DNA from: Bacteroidota bacterium | GTDB taxonomy: Bacteria > Bacteroidota > Bacteroidia > B-17B0 > Aurantibacillaceae | NCBI GenBank assembly: GCA_013697245.1 | Contig: JACCXH010000049.1 | Location: 294,206 to 358,205, forward strand | DNA: 64,000 nucleotides | Direction of reading: 5' to 3' | Part shown: piece after piece, positions 1 to 9,429 of the stretch | Numbering within the stretch: position 1 is the stretch's first letter | How the letters are laid out: the number at the start of each line of letters is the position of its first letter | Translations under genes and position numbers: made by a program | The notes under the pieces: model-generated | The model's input: only the letters and a program-made list of their open reading frames with translations | What the model was told of the DNA's origin: nothing | Databases searched by the model: none

Positions 1-186
1 ACAAACATTGTGATCTTTCATTTAAAGCCTGAAAAAATAACGGGCGATGCCTTCGAGAAAAAATTATCTGAGAACAACATAAAAATTTCGGCTTTTGGAA
101 AACATACCATTCGTATGGTAACACATTTAGATTTTGATGATACGATGTTGGAGAAAACGATAGGGGTGTTGAAGAAAATTGAATAG
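1..186 (+). CDS. Threonine aldolase, C-terminal end (partial at window edge)
   Basis: Open from base 1 in frame 1 to a TAG at 184-186, giving the last 61 residues of a protein whose start lies outside the window. The tail reads TNIVIFHL, then GKHTIRMVTHLDFDD, then a closing helix ending LKKIE. This arrangement (TNIV strand, IR-x-VTH-x-D, terminal helix) is typical of the small domain of low-specificity L-threonine aldolases, PLP enzymes of fold type I that cleave threonine to glycine and acetaldehyde. The PLP lysine is not in the window, so the assignment rests on the C-terminal pattern only. Confidence 0.7.
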   Translation, partial: TNIVIFHLKPEKITGDAFEKKLSENNIKISAFGKHTIRMVTHLDFDDTMLEKTIGVLKKIE

Positions 187-198
187 TTGAGTGTATTC

Positions 199-562
199 AT
201 GTTTAATAAACAAGTGAAGCAATTGTTTATTAATACTCCTTATTTGTGGTTTAGGGATTATTTATTATTTAAACCGAAAAGTAGATCTGAATTCATCAGC
301 ACTTTCTTACTGTTTAAATAATGATAGCATAGAAATTAACACATTAAATTCAGCTTATTATATAAAAATCGACGATTCAGATTACAGTAAAAATTTGGAT
401 ACTTTAAATATTAGATTAGTTCATATTATGGTTGGCGCTTTTTTGTATGGCGATTTAACCGGACAAATAATTATTGCAAAAAATAAAGAACTAAAATATA
501 TCATTGCAAATAATGATTTAATATGCATTGATTCTATAAAGCAATGCTATATTCCAAACTAA
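199..562 (+). pseudogene. Frameshifted remnant of a small membrane-anchored protein
   Basis: From 218 to 562 one frame is open and protein-like. It encodes a hydrophobic stretch (CLLILLICGLGIIYYL) followed by about 90 mixed residues ending CYIPN-stop, but it has no ATG near its start. The only nearby ATG (199, MFNKQVK) is in another frame that soon leads to nonsense and a stop at 316-318. A single-base indel around 215-230 would join them into a protein of about 120 residues with an N-terminal anchor. It could instead be an intact gene with an unusual start. No family is recognised. Confidence 0.35.
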
Positions 563-586
563 AACAATTGAACCTTCAATTAAACT

Positions 587-1540
587 AATATTTCGTCCCT
601 ATGGGACTTTCTCTATCTTCTCTTCCTTGTTCCTATAGATATTTTGTCCCTACGGGACAAATTTGAATAATTAAATTTTTCTTTGAATACTAAAATTATA
701 GCCATTAGGGGTAATAAATCAATTTATTTTCCCTGTAATTAAATTTAAATCTCTTTAGGTATTAAATGTTTAGAAAACATAACAATGTAAAACAAAGTTG
801 GGAAGATATCTTTCGTGTTAAATAATATTTCAGCCCTATGGGACTTTCTCCATCTTCTCTTCCTTGTTCCTATAGATATTTTGTCCCCACGGGACAAGTT
901 TGAATAATTAAATTTTTCTTTGAATACTAAAATCATAGCCATTAGGTATTACAAATCCATTTATTTTTGATTCATAATTTAAAAATCCCTTTAGGGATTA
1001 AATATTTTAGAAAATAAATAGTATCATAACAAAATCCTGTAGGGAAGATATCTTTCGTGTTAAATAATATTTCGGCCCTATGGGACTTTCTCTATCTTAA
1101 CTTCCTTGTTCCTATAGATATTTTATCTCTAGGGGACAAATTTGAATAATTAAATTTTTCTTTGAATACTAAAATTATAGCCATTAGGTATTACAAATCC
1201 ATTTATTTTTGATTCATAATTTAAAAATCCCTTTAGGGATCAAATATTTTAGAAAATAAATAGTATCATAACAAAATCCTGTAGGGAAGATATCTTTCGT
1301 GTTAAATAATATTTCGTACCTATGGGACTTTCTCTATCTTCTCTTCATTATTCCTATAGATATTTTGTCCCTACGGGACAAGTTTGAATAATTAAATTTT
1401 TCTTCGATATACTACAAATCATAGCCATTAGGTATTACAAATCCATTTATTTTTGATTCATAATTTAAAAATCCCTTTAGGGATTAAATATTTTAGAAAA
1501 TATAATAATATCAAAACAAAGTCCCGTAGGGACGAAACAA
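587..1540. repeat. Four imperfect tandem units (about 242 bp) carrying REP-like hairpins
   Basis: The word AATATTTC begins at 587, 1066 and 1308, with AATATTTC also at 824, giving spacings of 237, 242 and 242. Each unit carries a degenerate GTCCC-TAT-GGGAC hairpin (perfect at 595-607) and, about 45 bases on, GTCCC-TAC-GGGAC (646-658, 883-895 with CAC, 1367-1379 region). Later units add an AATCCC-TTTA-GGGATT palindrome (near 984-998). The last unit ends in GTCCC-GTA-GGGAC at 1521-1533, just before the transposase start. No protein is encoded. This stretch accounts for the long gene-free gap before 1542. Confidence 0.85.
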
Positions 1541-1541
1541 A

Positions 1542-2003
1542 ATGGCAAACACCTATTCACAAATATATCTTCAATTTGTTTTCTCTGTAAAATATAGAGA
1601 AGGAATGATTCATAAAGATTGGAAGGATGAATTATATAAATATATAACAGGGATAGTTACAAATAATGGTCACAAAATGATCTGTATTAATGGCATGCCT
1701 GATCATATCCATATTTTGATAGGCATAAAACCATCACAATCAATTTCAGACTTATTAAAAGATATAAAAGCTAATTCCTCGAGATGGATCAATGAAAAAC
1801 GTTATTCAAAAGGTAAATTTGAATGGCAGGAAGGCTATGGAGCTTTTTCATATAGTCAGTCACAACTTAAAGATGTGATTACTTATATAGAAACCCAAGA
1901 AGAACACCATAAAAAAAGAACCTTTAAGGAAGAATATATTGATTTCCTGGAAAAATTTGAAGTTAAGTTCGATGAGAAATTTATTTTTAAAGAATTGGCT
2001 TAA
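1542..2003 (+). CDS. IS200/IS605-family Y1 (HUH) transposase, RAYT-like
   Basis: 153 residues, the usual length for single-domain Y1 transposases. The HUH metal-binding motif is H55-I-H57 within MPDHIHILIG, and the likely nucleophilic tyrosine is Y115 in ITYIETQEEHH. These enzymes bind single-stranded DNA hairpins and act through a 5'-phosphotyrosine link. The ATG lies eight bases after a perfect GTCCC-GTA-GGGAC hairpin that ends a four-unit array of the same hairpin, which is the expected substrate relation for a REP-associated transposase. No tnpB is present, and no matching hairpin was found on the 3' side (2004-2044), so it may be a domesticated RAYT rather than a complete insertion sequence. 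Confidence 0.85.
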   Translation: MANTYSQIYLQFVFSVKYREGMIHKDWKDELYKYITGIVTNNGHKMICINGMPDHIHILIGIKPSQSISDLLKDIKANSSRWINEKRYSKGKFEWQEGYGAFSYSQSQLKDVITYIETQEEHHKKRTFKEEYIDFLEKFEVKFDEKFIFKELA

Positions 2004-2044
2004 CTGATTGACACCGATAAAAAAATCCGTGTTCCATCTTCTGA

Positions 2045-2524
2045 TCAAAATACCATTTTTATCTCATCCATCTTATCCTGAAACTCAAATACCTGGCCGG
2101 CTTGCATGGTTTTAATATTTTCATAAAAAGGAGACCTTGAAGAAACTACCATTACTTTTTTATCTTCAATTTTTAACGGCCCTAAGCCAATGGCAACAAA
2201 AAAAAGTAAACCCGATAATTCAAAAACAGAACCTATCTTAATTGTATCTTCTATTTTACTTATGTCTATTTTTTCTAAATAATTTAATTCCTGTTCGGCT
2301 TCCATTAATTGTTTGGCATTCATATCACTATCCAATTGACCCATAGCTCGCGAAATTTCGTATTTATCACCTGCAGTACTTTTATCATTACTGTTAGCGT
2401 TATCCTGCGCTTGCGCTATAGCAGCTTTAGCGTTAGTTATACGTTGATTGATCTGTTTAATGCACTCAGATTTGATCAGTTTCTTAAAGGCGATCTTATC
2501 GGCCAATGATTTTAATTCGTTCAT
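2045..2524 (-). CDS. GreA/GreB-like protein (coiled coil plus C-terminal domain)
   Basis: 159 residues. The N-terminal half is a helical hairpin containing the pattern AKAAIAQAQDNANSNDKS, then AGDKYEISRAMGQL. The C-terminal half has IKIGSVFELSGLLFFVAIGLG, a compact beta region like the FKBP-like domain of GreA/GreB. In Bacteroidota this family is often mislabelled as 3-oxoacyl-ACP synthase. GreA-type proteins enter the RNA polymerase secondary channel; whether this variant cleaves backtracked RNA is unknown. It is the last gene of the PKD/PD40/PorP operon, nine bases after the PorP-like gene. Confidence 0.65.
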   Translation of the reverse strand: MNELKSLADKIAFKKLIKSECIKQINQRITNAKAAIAQAQDNANSNDKSTAGDKYEISRAMGQLDSDMNAKQLMEAEQELNYLEKIDISKIEDTIKIGSVFELSGLLFFVAIGLGPLKIEDKKVMVVSSRSPFYENIKTMQAGQVFEFQDKMDEIKMVF

Positions 2525-2533
2525 AAATAATTT

Positions 2534-3535
2534 TTAGAATTTTGGACAACTCACCAGTACTTTTTTGTTGCGTTTACGTTTAGAAGCAATTTCATATACC
2601 AAAGATACTTCATGAGAACCTTGCGTATTATTTATTCTTAAACTTGAAATCGTAGCATCATAACTATAACCGATTCTGAAATTTTTATCAGGCACTTCCA
2701 AGCCAACTAACAAAGCAAGGCTCTCTCTATTTGGATAACCCAATTTATAATGTTTAAATGGCAAACCACGGTACCACAAACCAACATTAATGAACGATTT
2801 AAAATAATAAGCGCCAATATCCAGCTGACTATATTTTTGTTCACTTCTGATATTAAAACTTGCACTCACAAATTCTTCCAGCTTTGTTTTACCCGAACCT
2901 CTTGCGCTTATTATAAAACGGTAACCGCCATGTAAACTGCTGGAGATAGGCAATGGCTCTATATTACCAACCATACTTGCGTTGGGTTGATTAACGTGTT
3001 TTGCGGCAAAGCCCAACCAGTAATTGGTAGAATTAAACAAACCACCAATACCCATATCAAAAAAACTGATCTTATCTGCCGCTAGAGCGTCCTGAGAAAT
3101 AGAAGCGCCAGTAATGAACTGATCATTAAATATCAAACGTGTTTGGTCTATTTTTTTCTGGTTCATTACTAAAGAAACGCCGCCTCTTGCTTCAGAGTAT
3201 TTTCCAAGTTTTACACGGTAAGCATAATTTACACCGCCCATGGTTGTTACCAAATTAGAAGTCCCCGCACGATCCTGCAATACAAATGCGCCAATACCAC
3301 TATTTACACTACTTAAATTTAAATCATAAGAAGCCATATAAGTACTGTATGCTGTTTTTACTCCTGGCCATTGATTGCGGTAGTTTGCAGCAAAACGATG
3401 CTCATAGGTTAAACCTGTAAAAGCCGGATTTAAAAACATAGGTGCTGCATAAAACTGAGTGAATTGCGGGTCTTGTGCAAATGCACCAAATCCGGCAACA
3501 AAAAATAAAAATATGGTACAAAGTTTTTTAAGCAT
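2534..3535 (-). CDS. PorP/SprF family outer-membrane protein (T9SS-associated)
   Basis: 333 residues with a signal peptide (MLKKLCTIFLFFVAGFGAFAQ). The mature start DPQFTQFYAAPMFLNPAFTG is the signature of the PorP/SprF family. The rest is alternating beta-strand sequence consistent with a 14-strand barrel. Members are linked to type IX secretion and gliding, and typically anchor partner proteins that carry a type B sorting domain. Its ATG overlaps the stop of the upstream PD40 gene by one base (TAATG), indicating translational coupling. The upstream partner with a type B domain is the 1256-residue PKD protein in the same operon. Confidence 0.9.
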   Translation of the reverse strand: MLKKLCTIFLFFVAGFGAFAQDPQFTQFYAAPMFLNPAFTGLTYEHRFAANYRNQWPGVKTAYSTYMASYDLNLSSVNSGIGAFVLQDRAGTSNLVTTMGGVNYAYRVKLGKYSEARGGVSLVMNQKKIDQTRLIFNDQFITGASISQDALAADKISFFDMGIGGLFNSTNYWLGFAAKHVNQPNASMVGNIEPLPISSSLHGGYRFIISARGSGKTKLEEFVSASFNIRSEQKYSQLDIGAYYFKSFINVGLWYRGLPFKHYKLGYPNRESLALLVGLEVPDKNFRIGYSYDATISSLRINNTQGSHEVSLVYEIASKRKRNKKVLVSCPKF

Positions 3536-5100
3536 TATTTTTTTATAATTTTAAATTCAAGGTCCTTATCTGTTTTTTCAAAAGCTAAAGGATCAAGGTC
3601 AACAACTAAAGTGGTATAACCCTCCGATTCTACAATTGCTTTATAGGATTTTAAAGGGTTCATTACTAAAATAAATTTTCCGGTTTTAGGATTCGAATTA
3701 TAAGTTCCATTAACGACATTCCCTTCATTATCCAATAAAGTTATTTTTACTTTGGCGGGCATATCATCTTTAAAGGCCATCCCATGCTTCACTTTCAGAT
3801 CATTATCTCCAAAACGTGTATCAATTTGGTAAATATCAAGGTTACCAATAGTTTCTTCTTTTAAGGATGAATAATACCCACGTTGTCCATCCACACTTAA
3901 TACAAAAAAAATGTCGTTACCAACATTATTTATAGGGTAACCTAAATTTTGTGCTTTCGAGAATTGGTTGCTTTCAGGATCAAAAACACTTTTAAAAACA
4001 TCGTAATTACCCATGGTGTTATGTCCTTTACTGCTAAAATATAAGGTCACATTATCAGGGTGAAGAAAAGGGCTATCCTCATCGTAAAGTGTATTAATGC
4101 TTGGCCCAAGGTTAAATGGCAAAGCCCATCGGCCGTTAGGTAATTTTTTTATACGGTAAATATCTTTTCCGCCATAACCTCCCGGGCGATCGCTGCTAAA
4201 ATACATTTGGCTGGTATCATTACTAAAGCAAGCGCTGGTTTCAATAAATTGAGAATTAATTTCTTTTGCCATTTTTTGCAATGGCTCCCATTTATTATCG
4301 CTACCCAATTTTGTAATAAAAAGATCGCCCGTAACCTGATCCGGCGAGGTTCTGAAAACGATCATGCTTTGCCCATCAGGACTAATGGCCACGCAGGCAT
4401 CATTGGTTTCAGAATTAATAGGTGCTTTTACATTTTCTGCTTTTGTCCATTTCCCTTTTTCTTTAGTTGAAACATAAACATCTTCATAAAAATTACCATA
4501 GGCATCTTTTTTATTATTCGAGCTACCTTCTCTTCTTGAAGTAAAATAAAGTGTGTTCTCATCCGGTACAATTACCGGAACATAATCAGCATAAACAGAA
4601 TTAATTTCCGGACCCATATTATTGATAATAGAGCGGTGTGGCTTATTAATAAGCATGCTCGCCGATTTACAAATGTCTATTAAATAATTTGTCTCTTCAA
4701 TGGTGTGCAAACGTTTCTTCGTGCTTTCTTTATTATAATCGGTTAATAATTGAATAGCTTCTTCAAAATTCTTTTGCAGATGTTTTACTTTAGCCAGATA
4801 ATATTTTGCATCAATTAATTTTGAAGCAGTTAAGCTTGCTAAAAAGAACTGCGAACTATCCAAATTATAATTTAATTTAAAGAAAGAGATGGTACTATTT
4901 ACACCTGCTTTTTCGTTCTTTGGTTCAAGGATCAAAACCTGCCTGTAACTATTCCAGGCCCTTAAATGATCTTCAATATCAAAACTTAACTGGGCTTCTT
5001 TTAACAATTCTTTTACTTGCTTTTTATTTTCTTTGGTTTGAGCAAATACTCCAAACCCGCAAAAAATCAAACAAAATAAAATACACTTCTTCTTCAACAT
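3535..5100 (-). CDS. TPR plus PD40 beta-propeller protein, PorE-like without OmpA domain
   Basis: 521 residues with a signal peptide (to about residue 21, GFGVFAQ). Residues 25-140 form TPR-like helices. Residues 150-430 contain PD40/TolB-type propeller repeats with recurring elements such as LYFTSRREGS, MYFSSDRPGGYGGKDIY, LYFSSKGHNTMGNYDVF and GYYSSLKE. The last 80 residues are a carboxypeptidase-regulatory-like beta domain. Relatives next to PorP/SprF genes often end in an OmpA peptidoglycan-binding domain, which is absent here. It lies between the PKD giant (four-base gap) and the PorP-like gene (one-base overlap). I infer a periplasmic partner of a T9SS-dependent surface complex. Confidence 0.85.
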   Translation of the reverse strand: MLKKKCILFCLIFCGFGVFAQTKENKKQVKELLKEAQLSFDIEDHLRAWNSYRQVLILEPKNEKAGVNSTISFFKLNYNLDSSQFFLASLTASKLIDAKYYLAKVKHLQKNFEEAIQLLTDYNKESTKKRLHTIEETNYLIDICKSASMLINKPHRSIINNMGPEINSVYADYVPVIVPDENTLYFTSRREGSSNNKKDAYGNFYEDVYVSTKEKGKWTKAENVKAPINSETNDACVAISPDGQSMIVFRTSPDQVTGDLFITKLGSDNKWEPLQKMAKEINSQFIETSACFSNDTSQMYFSSDRPGGYGGKDIYRIKKLPNGRWALPFNLGPSINTLYDEDSPFLHPDNVTLYFSSKGHNTMGNYDVFKSVFDPESNQFSKAQNLGYPINNVGNDIFFVLSVDGQRGYYSSLKEETIGNLDIYQIDTRFGDNDLKVKHGMAFKDDMPAKVKITLLDNEGNVVNGTYNSNPKTGKFILVMNPLKSYKAIVESEGYTTLVVDLDPLAFEKTDKDLEFKIIKK

Positions 5101-5104
5101 AAAA

Positions 5105-8100
5105 TTATTTTAATAATAACACATCGCCGGTTTTATTAAAGGTTTTTCCATCAATAAACGTGGCGGTAATTTTCCATACGTAAACATCTTGCGTACAAAT
5201 TTTCCCTTTATAATAACCATCCCATCCTTCAGACGGGTTTTTGGTCTCAAATAATAATTCGCCCCAACGCGAAAAAATACTTAGTAAATATTTATCTACC
5301 CCTCTAATATTCGGATGAAAAACATCGTTACTCTTATCCTGCGGATCAAAGGCGCTTCCCGGCGACCCACCGCCATTGGGTGTAAAGGCATTTGGTACCT
5401 GCACAAAAGTTTCTTCCAACGCAATAATTTTCGACGATAGATCAAACGTATCTCTGCAACCTTTATTACTGGTTGCAATTAATATTATTTGATATTCACC
5501 CGGCTTAACATACATATGCGAAGGCTCAAAACTTGTTTCAGTTCCACCGTCACCAAAATTCCATTGATAAGAAACTGCGCCGGTAGATAAATTATAACAT
5601 TGCGTTGCCTGGTTGGGGACGAACACCGTTAAAGGATCGGCCTTAAAAAAAGCAGAAGGTTTTGGAAAGACCTTGATCTTGCGTGTCGTTGTATCAGGGC
5701 AACCATAACTGTCTTTCGCAATTAACTGCACAGTAAATGTTTTATTTACTGATGAAACGTTAATAAACGTATTACTTACGCTGCCTGTAGAGGCTGTATT
5801 TCCATCACCATAGGTCCATTGATATTGCGCAACGCCTACAATAGGAGGGAAGAATACTTTTAATGGTGTGCAACCACTATCGGGCAATGCGGAAATAAAA
5901 AATACAGGTTTTGGATGAACAACTATAGGCACTTTTAACGTATCCTTACAACCGTTACTATTGGTTGAGACCAAAGTAAGCGTATAGGTTTGATTCGTTG
6001 GGAAAATGTTTGTATATACCTGTGAAGGACTTGTTAACGTAGACGTTTGAGCATTTCCAAAATTCCAATTATAAGAGGAAGCACCTAATGAAGTATTTGT
6101 AAACGTTAACTTGGCGGGAGAACAGGCCGGCGTATCTACTAACATAGCAGACTTTGGTCTTGCAAATAAGCTTATTGGTTTAACTATCGAGTCGTAACAA
6201 TTATTTGCTGTACCAACAACCAATTTAACACTGTATGTAATTGGACCGCCACCGGGCGTATTTGTAAAGGTTTCAACAGGGTTTGTTGTTATAGACGCAT
6301 TACCATTATTGAACAGCCAGGCGCTACTGTTATTACCGGTACTTGTATTGGAAAAATTGACCGGTAAAGGCGAACAGCCCGAAACAGGCGAAGCATTAAA
6401 ATTAGGAACAGGTTTTGGGAATACGATAGGATTTCCAAAACTAGAGTCAACACAGCCGAAACCGTTACTCGCAACTAATCTAACAGTAAATGTTTTTGTA
6501 GCAGTTGTAGTATTTGTGAACACATGCAAAGATGGAGCGGTGGACGTTATAACAGAAGGAGAACCATCACCATAGGTCCATGTATAGGAAATTACACCCG
6601 GTACCGATGGAAACGTAACAGTTAATGGCGTACAACCGCTGGCAGGTATCATAGTAAATGAAGTAAATGTTTTTGGAAAGATCTGTATCGTATGAAGGGA
6701 TGTATCTGTACAACCTAAACTATTTGTAACAACCAGAGTTATTGTATTGGTCATTAATAAAAAAGAATTATTAGTGTAAGTGTGGCTCGGATTTAAAATT
6801 ACAGAAGAAGTATTATCGCCAAAGCTCCATGAATAAGTAGTTGCACCAATAGAGTTATTGGTAAATGTTACCGGTAAAGGAGAACAACCCGGAGTTAAAT
6901 TTCCTGTAAAAGAAGAAACAGGTCTAGGTAAAATAGAAACTGTTTTTTTGATCGTATCACTGCAGCCCAAGCCTGTACCGGCAATAAGGCTTACCGTATA
7001 ATTTACGATGGCTTGTGTTGTATTACTAAACGTAAAATTAGTGTTTATAGCATTTGATGTTGCAGTTGGTATAACTCCAAAATTCCATACATAATTTGTT
7101 CCGTTTAATGTGGTGTTTGAAAATGTTACCGGAAATGGCGGGCAACCAACTGTTGGGGTAAAAACAAAGTTGGCTGTAGGTTTAATGTTTGCAATAACTG
7201 TATTAGTTGTTGAATCTTTACAAAAAGCAGTTGATACAATTAATTTTACGGTATAAGTTGCAGGAGCAGTATAGGTATGCGGCGGATTTTGAATATTTGA
7301 ATTTGGAGAACTGTCACCAAAATTCCAGGTATAACTATTTATAGCATTGGTACCTGTAACTGTTGATGTACTTGAAAAACTGGTGATAGAGCCTACACAG
7401 GTTGAAATAGGCGTGAAGCTTGCAACAGGGTTTGAATGAACAACAATGGATGCTGTTTTGGTATTAACACAACCGTTTGCACCTGTTACTGAAAGCGAAA
7501 CAACATAAGCTCCCGGAGCGCCATAATTTTGATTTGGTGGGATCTGCAATGTACTTGTATTTGAATTACCAAAATTCCAGCTCCATGAAATTGCTCCAAT
7601 AGACGATTCGTTAAAGACCACATTATTTAAAACATTACAACCTACAGTTGGTGTATTTGCAAAATTGGCAGTTGGTGAAGGTAAAATAGTGACGACGACC
7701 TGAGCGGTGGATGTACAAGCGGCCCCTGCACCGGGAATAAATGCGGCTAACTGAACAGTATAGGTACCGGGTGTTGTATAAATATGCGTCTGTGGCCCTA
7801 TTCCCAAATTCACAAAACCGCCACCGGTTCCAAAATCCCATAAGTAAGAAAATCCGGTTGGACTTGCATTTGTAAACGTAAGCGGGGCGTTTTGACAAAG
7901 CGGTCCTGGTGGTGCCACCACGCTGGCTGTTGGAGGATTTACGATCTGAACATTAATGATAGCAGTATCAACCCCACATAAATTACTATCACGCAACATA
8001 ACTGAATAAGTTCCTACTGCAGGATATGCGATAGAAATAGGAGTGGTTGGCGGCCAGGGATTCCAGTTAATAATGGAATCATGATTTATTGGCGGCCAGT

Positions 8101-8875
8101 ACATTCCGAAGTTCCACCATTCCTGACGTTGAAAGGTATTACCTTGCGCTAAACAATTACGGTTGGTGGTGTTTGTAAATGTAAAAACATTGTCGGGCCA
8201 GCAGCGAATCAATTTGTCCGGCGTTATTGCAGCATTATCAACATCATAAATTTGTATTGGGTTAAAATTAGCGATAGTTGGATTGCCGAAGCTACAATAA
8301 TTGAGCGCCTGCAGGGTTATCTGTGTTTGACAATTGACCGTATTCTTGAGATAGGTATGCGTAATTGTTTGCCCGCCATTGGTATAAGTAAAAGCAACTG
8401 TCGGCGATCCGTCACCAAAATTCCAAACAAAATGGGTTGTAGGGCTAACATCCGTACTTGAATTGGTGAACGATAAAGTTTTAGGTGCGCAGGCCTGCGT
8501 AACGCCACCAATTGGAATTTGTATAGAAGCATTAACAGGCTTCTCCATGACAACTATTCCGGTTAATGTACAGTTTAATGCAGGAATAATTAAGGTAACA
8601 ACAAAGGTATCAACCGTAGAGGTATAAGCATGTGTAAGAATGGTATTAGCAGCATAAGAAGCGCCGGGCACTGTTGGACTGCCATCTCCATAATTGATGG
8701 TATATGCTCCCCAGCTAGCATTGGATTGAAAATTTAAATTATACGAAGTGCCTGTACAACTAATAAAGTAAGGATGCGGAGAAAGATTACCTAAATAATC
8801 GTACACCTGTGGGCATTGCGCCTTGGCAGAAAAGGAAATGATTAGAGATAATAAAAAAAGTAAGCGTTTAATCAT
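5105..8875 (-). CDS. Giant PKD-repeat surface protein with gliding-type (type B) C-terminal sorting domain
   Basis: 1256 residues with a signal peptide (MIKRLLFLLSLIISFSAKAQ). The body is a chain of PKD/Ig-like domains, at least ten, each with a variant of the core NFGDGSP or WNFG motif followed by HTYT (for example near residues 68, 153, 345, 430, 525, 610, 690, 770, 850, 935, 1015, 1100). The last 90 residues, from VPNAFTPNGGG through SIFSRWGELLFE and GWDGYYKG to LLLK, match the gliding-motility-associated C-terminal domain, a T9SS type B signal. Probable adhesin-like surface protein. First gene of the operon with PD40, PorP/SprF and GreA-like genes. The repeats have diverged, so the frame is stable. 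Confidence 0.9.
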   Translation of the reverse strand: MIKRLLFLLSLIISFSAKAQCPQVYDYLGNLSPHPYFISCTGTSYNLNFQSNASWGAYTINYGDGSPTVPGASYAANTILTHAYTSTVDTFVVTLIIPALNCTLTGIVVMEKPVNASIQIPIGGVTQACAPKTLSFTNSSTDVSPTTHFVWNFGDGSPTVAFTYTNGGQTITHTYLKNTVNCQTQITLQALNYCSFGNPTIANFNPIQIYDVDNAAITPDKLIRCWPDNVFTFTNTTNRNCLAQGNTFQRQEWWNFGMYWPPINHDSIINWNPWPPTTPISIAYPAVGTYSVMLRDSNLCGVDTAIINVQIVNPPTASVVAPPGPLCQNAPLTFTNASPTGFSYLWDFGTGGGFVNLGIGPQTHIYTTPGTYTVQLAAFIPGAGAACTSTAQVVVTILPSPTANFANTPTVGCNVLNNVVFNESSIGAISWSWNFGNSNTSTLQIPPNQNYGAPGAYVVSLSVTGANGCVNTKTASIVVHSNPVASFTPISTCVGSITSFSSTSTVTGTNAINSYTWNFGDSSPNSNIQNPPHTYTAPATYTVKLIVSTAFCKDSTTNTVIANIKPTANFVFTPTVGCPPFPVTFSNTTLNGTNYVWNFGVIPTATSNAINTNFTFSNTTQAIVNYTVSLIAGTGLGCSDTIKKTVSILPRPVSSFTGNLTPGCSPLPVTFTNNSIGATTYSWSFGDNTSSVILNPSHTYTNNSFLLMTNTITLVVTNSLGCTDTSLHTIQIFPKTFTSFTMIPASGCTPLTVTFPSVPGVISYTWTYGDGSPSVITSTAPSLHVFTNTTTATKTFTVRLVASNGFGCVDSSFGNPIVFPKPVPNFNASPVSGCSPLPVNFSNTSTGNNSSAWLFNNGNASITTNPVETFTNTPGGGPITYSVKLVVGTANNCYDSIVKPISLFARPKSAMLVDTPACSPAKLTFTNTSLGASSYNWNFGNAQTSTLTSPSQVYTNIFPTNQTYTLTLVSTNSNGCKDTLKVPIVVHPKPVFFISALPDSGCTPLKVFFPPIVGVAQYQWTYGDGNTASTGSVSNTFINVSSVNKTFTVQLIAKDSYGCPDTTTRKIKVFPKPSAFFKADPLTVFVPNQATQCYNLSTGAVSYQWNFGDGGTETSFEPSHMYVKPGEYQIILIATSNKGCRDTFDLSSKIIALEETFVQVPNAFTPNGGGSPGSAFDPQDKSNDVFHPNIRGVDKYLLSIFSRWGELLFETKNPSEGWDGYYKGKICTQDVYVWKITATFIDGKTFNKTGDVLLLK

Positions 8876-8902
8876 GCGCCAATGTTTTGTTTCTTATATT
8901 TT

Positions 8903-9280
8903 TTGCAAGCCTGTAAGCCGGGTTCTGTTTCATCGCAAGTGTAACCTTGCGATATATTCTATCATTTATCTTTGCGACCTACCCATTGCGGCTCCTGATA
9001 AATCAGGATAAGACGAGCCGCCTTAATTACCGCAACCTATTTGGCCTTTCAACATCCGAGGTTTACCCAACACAATTATCACTAACCATGTTTGTGAGCT
9101 CTTACCTCACATTTTCACTATCACCGAGTAACTTGCGTTACAAGGCTACCTTGTTTTCTGTGGCACTTTCTGTTACGAGAACATTTCTGTTCTTGCACCC
9201 ACCCTTTCAGGTGGCGGATCGCCCTATGTTGCCCGGACTTTCCTCCATGAGTTTAACCTCATGGCGATAGAACAACTTGC
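8903..9280 (-). ncRNA. rnpB: RNase P RNA (class A-like)
   Basis: Read on the minus strand, the 5' part contains GAGGAAAGTCCGGGC, the universal P4/J3-4 core, at about 9233-9247. The 3' part contains AGAACCCGGCTTACAGG near 8910-8926, the second P4 strand and its flank. The ends pair as P1: GCAAG at 9280-9276 with CTTGC at 8909-8905. The length of about 378 nt fits bacterial type A molecules. It is the catalytic subunit that matures tRNA 5' ends. Plus-strand reading frames of 62 and 107 codons across it are chance. It sits between the PKD operon and ridA. Confidence 0.95.
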
Positions 9281-9429
9281 ATTTAAATTTACGCAAAATA
9301 AATTAAAAAGGTTACATGGAATAGTTAACAAAATACTATCATTACCTGCGACCATAAATTAAAGTACAGGAACTCAAAGCAATTTTGCCTTTAGCTATGA
9401 GTTAATCTTAAAATAAGTAAGAAATACTA

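Noticed and set aside
587..1540. Possible CRISPR array
   Set aside because: Units are about 242 bp with the whole unit conserved; there are no short repeats with unique spacers and no cas genes nearby.
8823..9270. Plus-strand reading frames of 62 and 107 codons
   Set aside because: They lie over the RNase P RNA gene on the other strand; the conserved RNA cores and P1 pairing explain the sequence.
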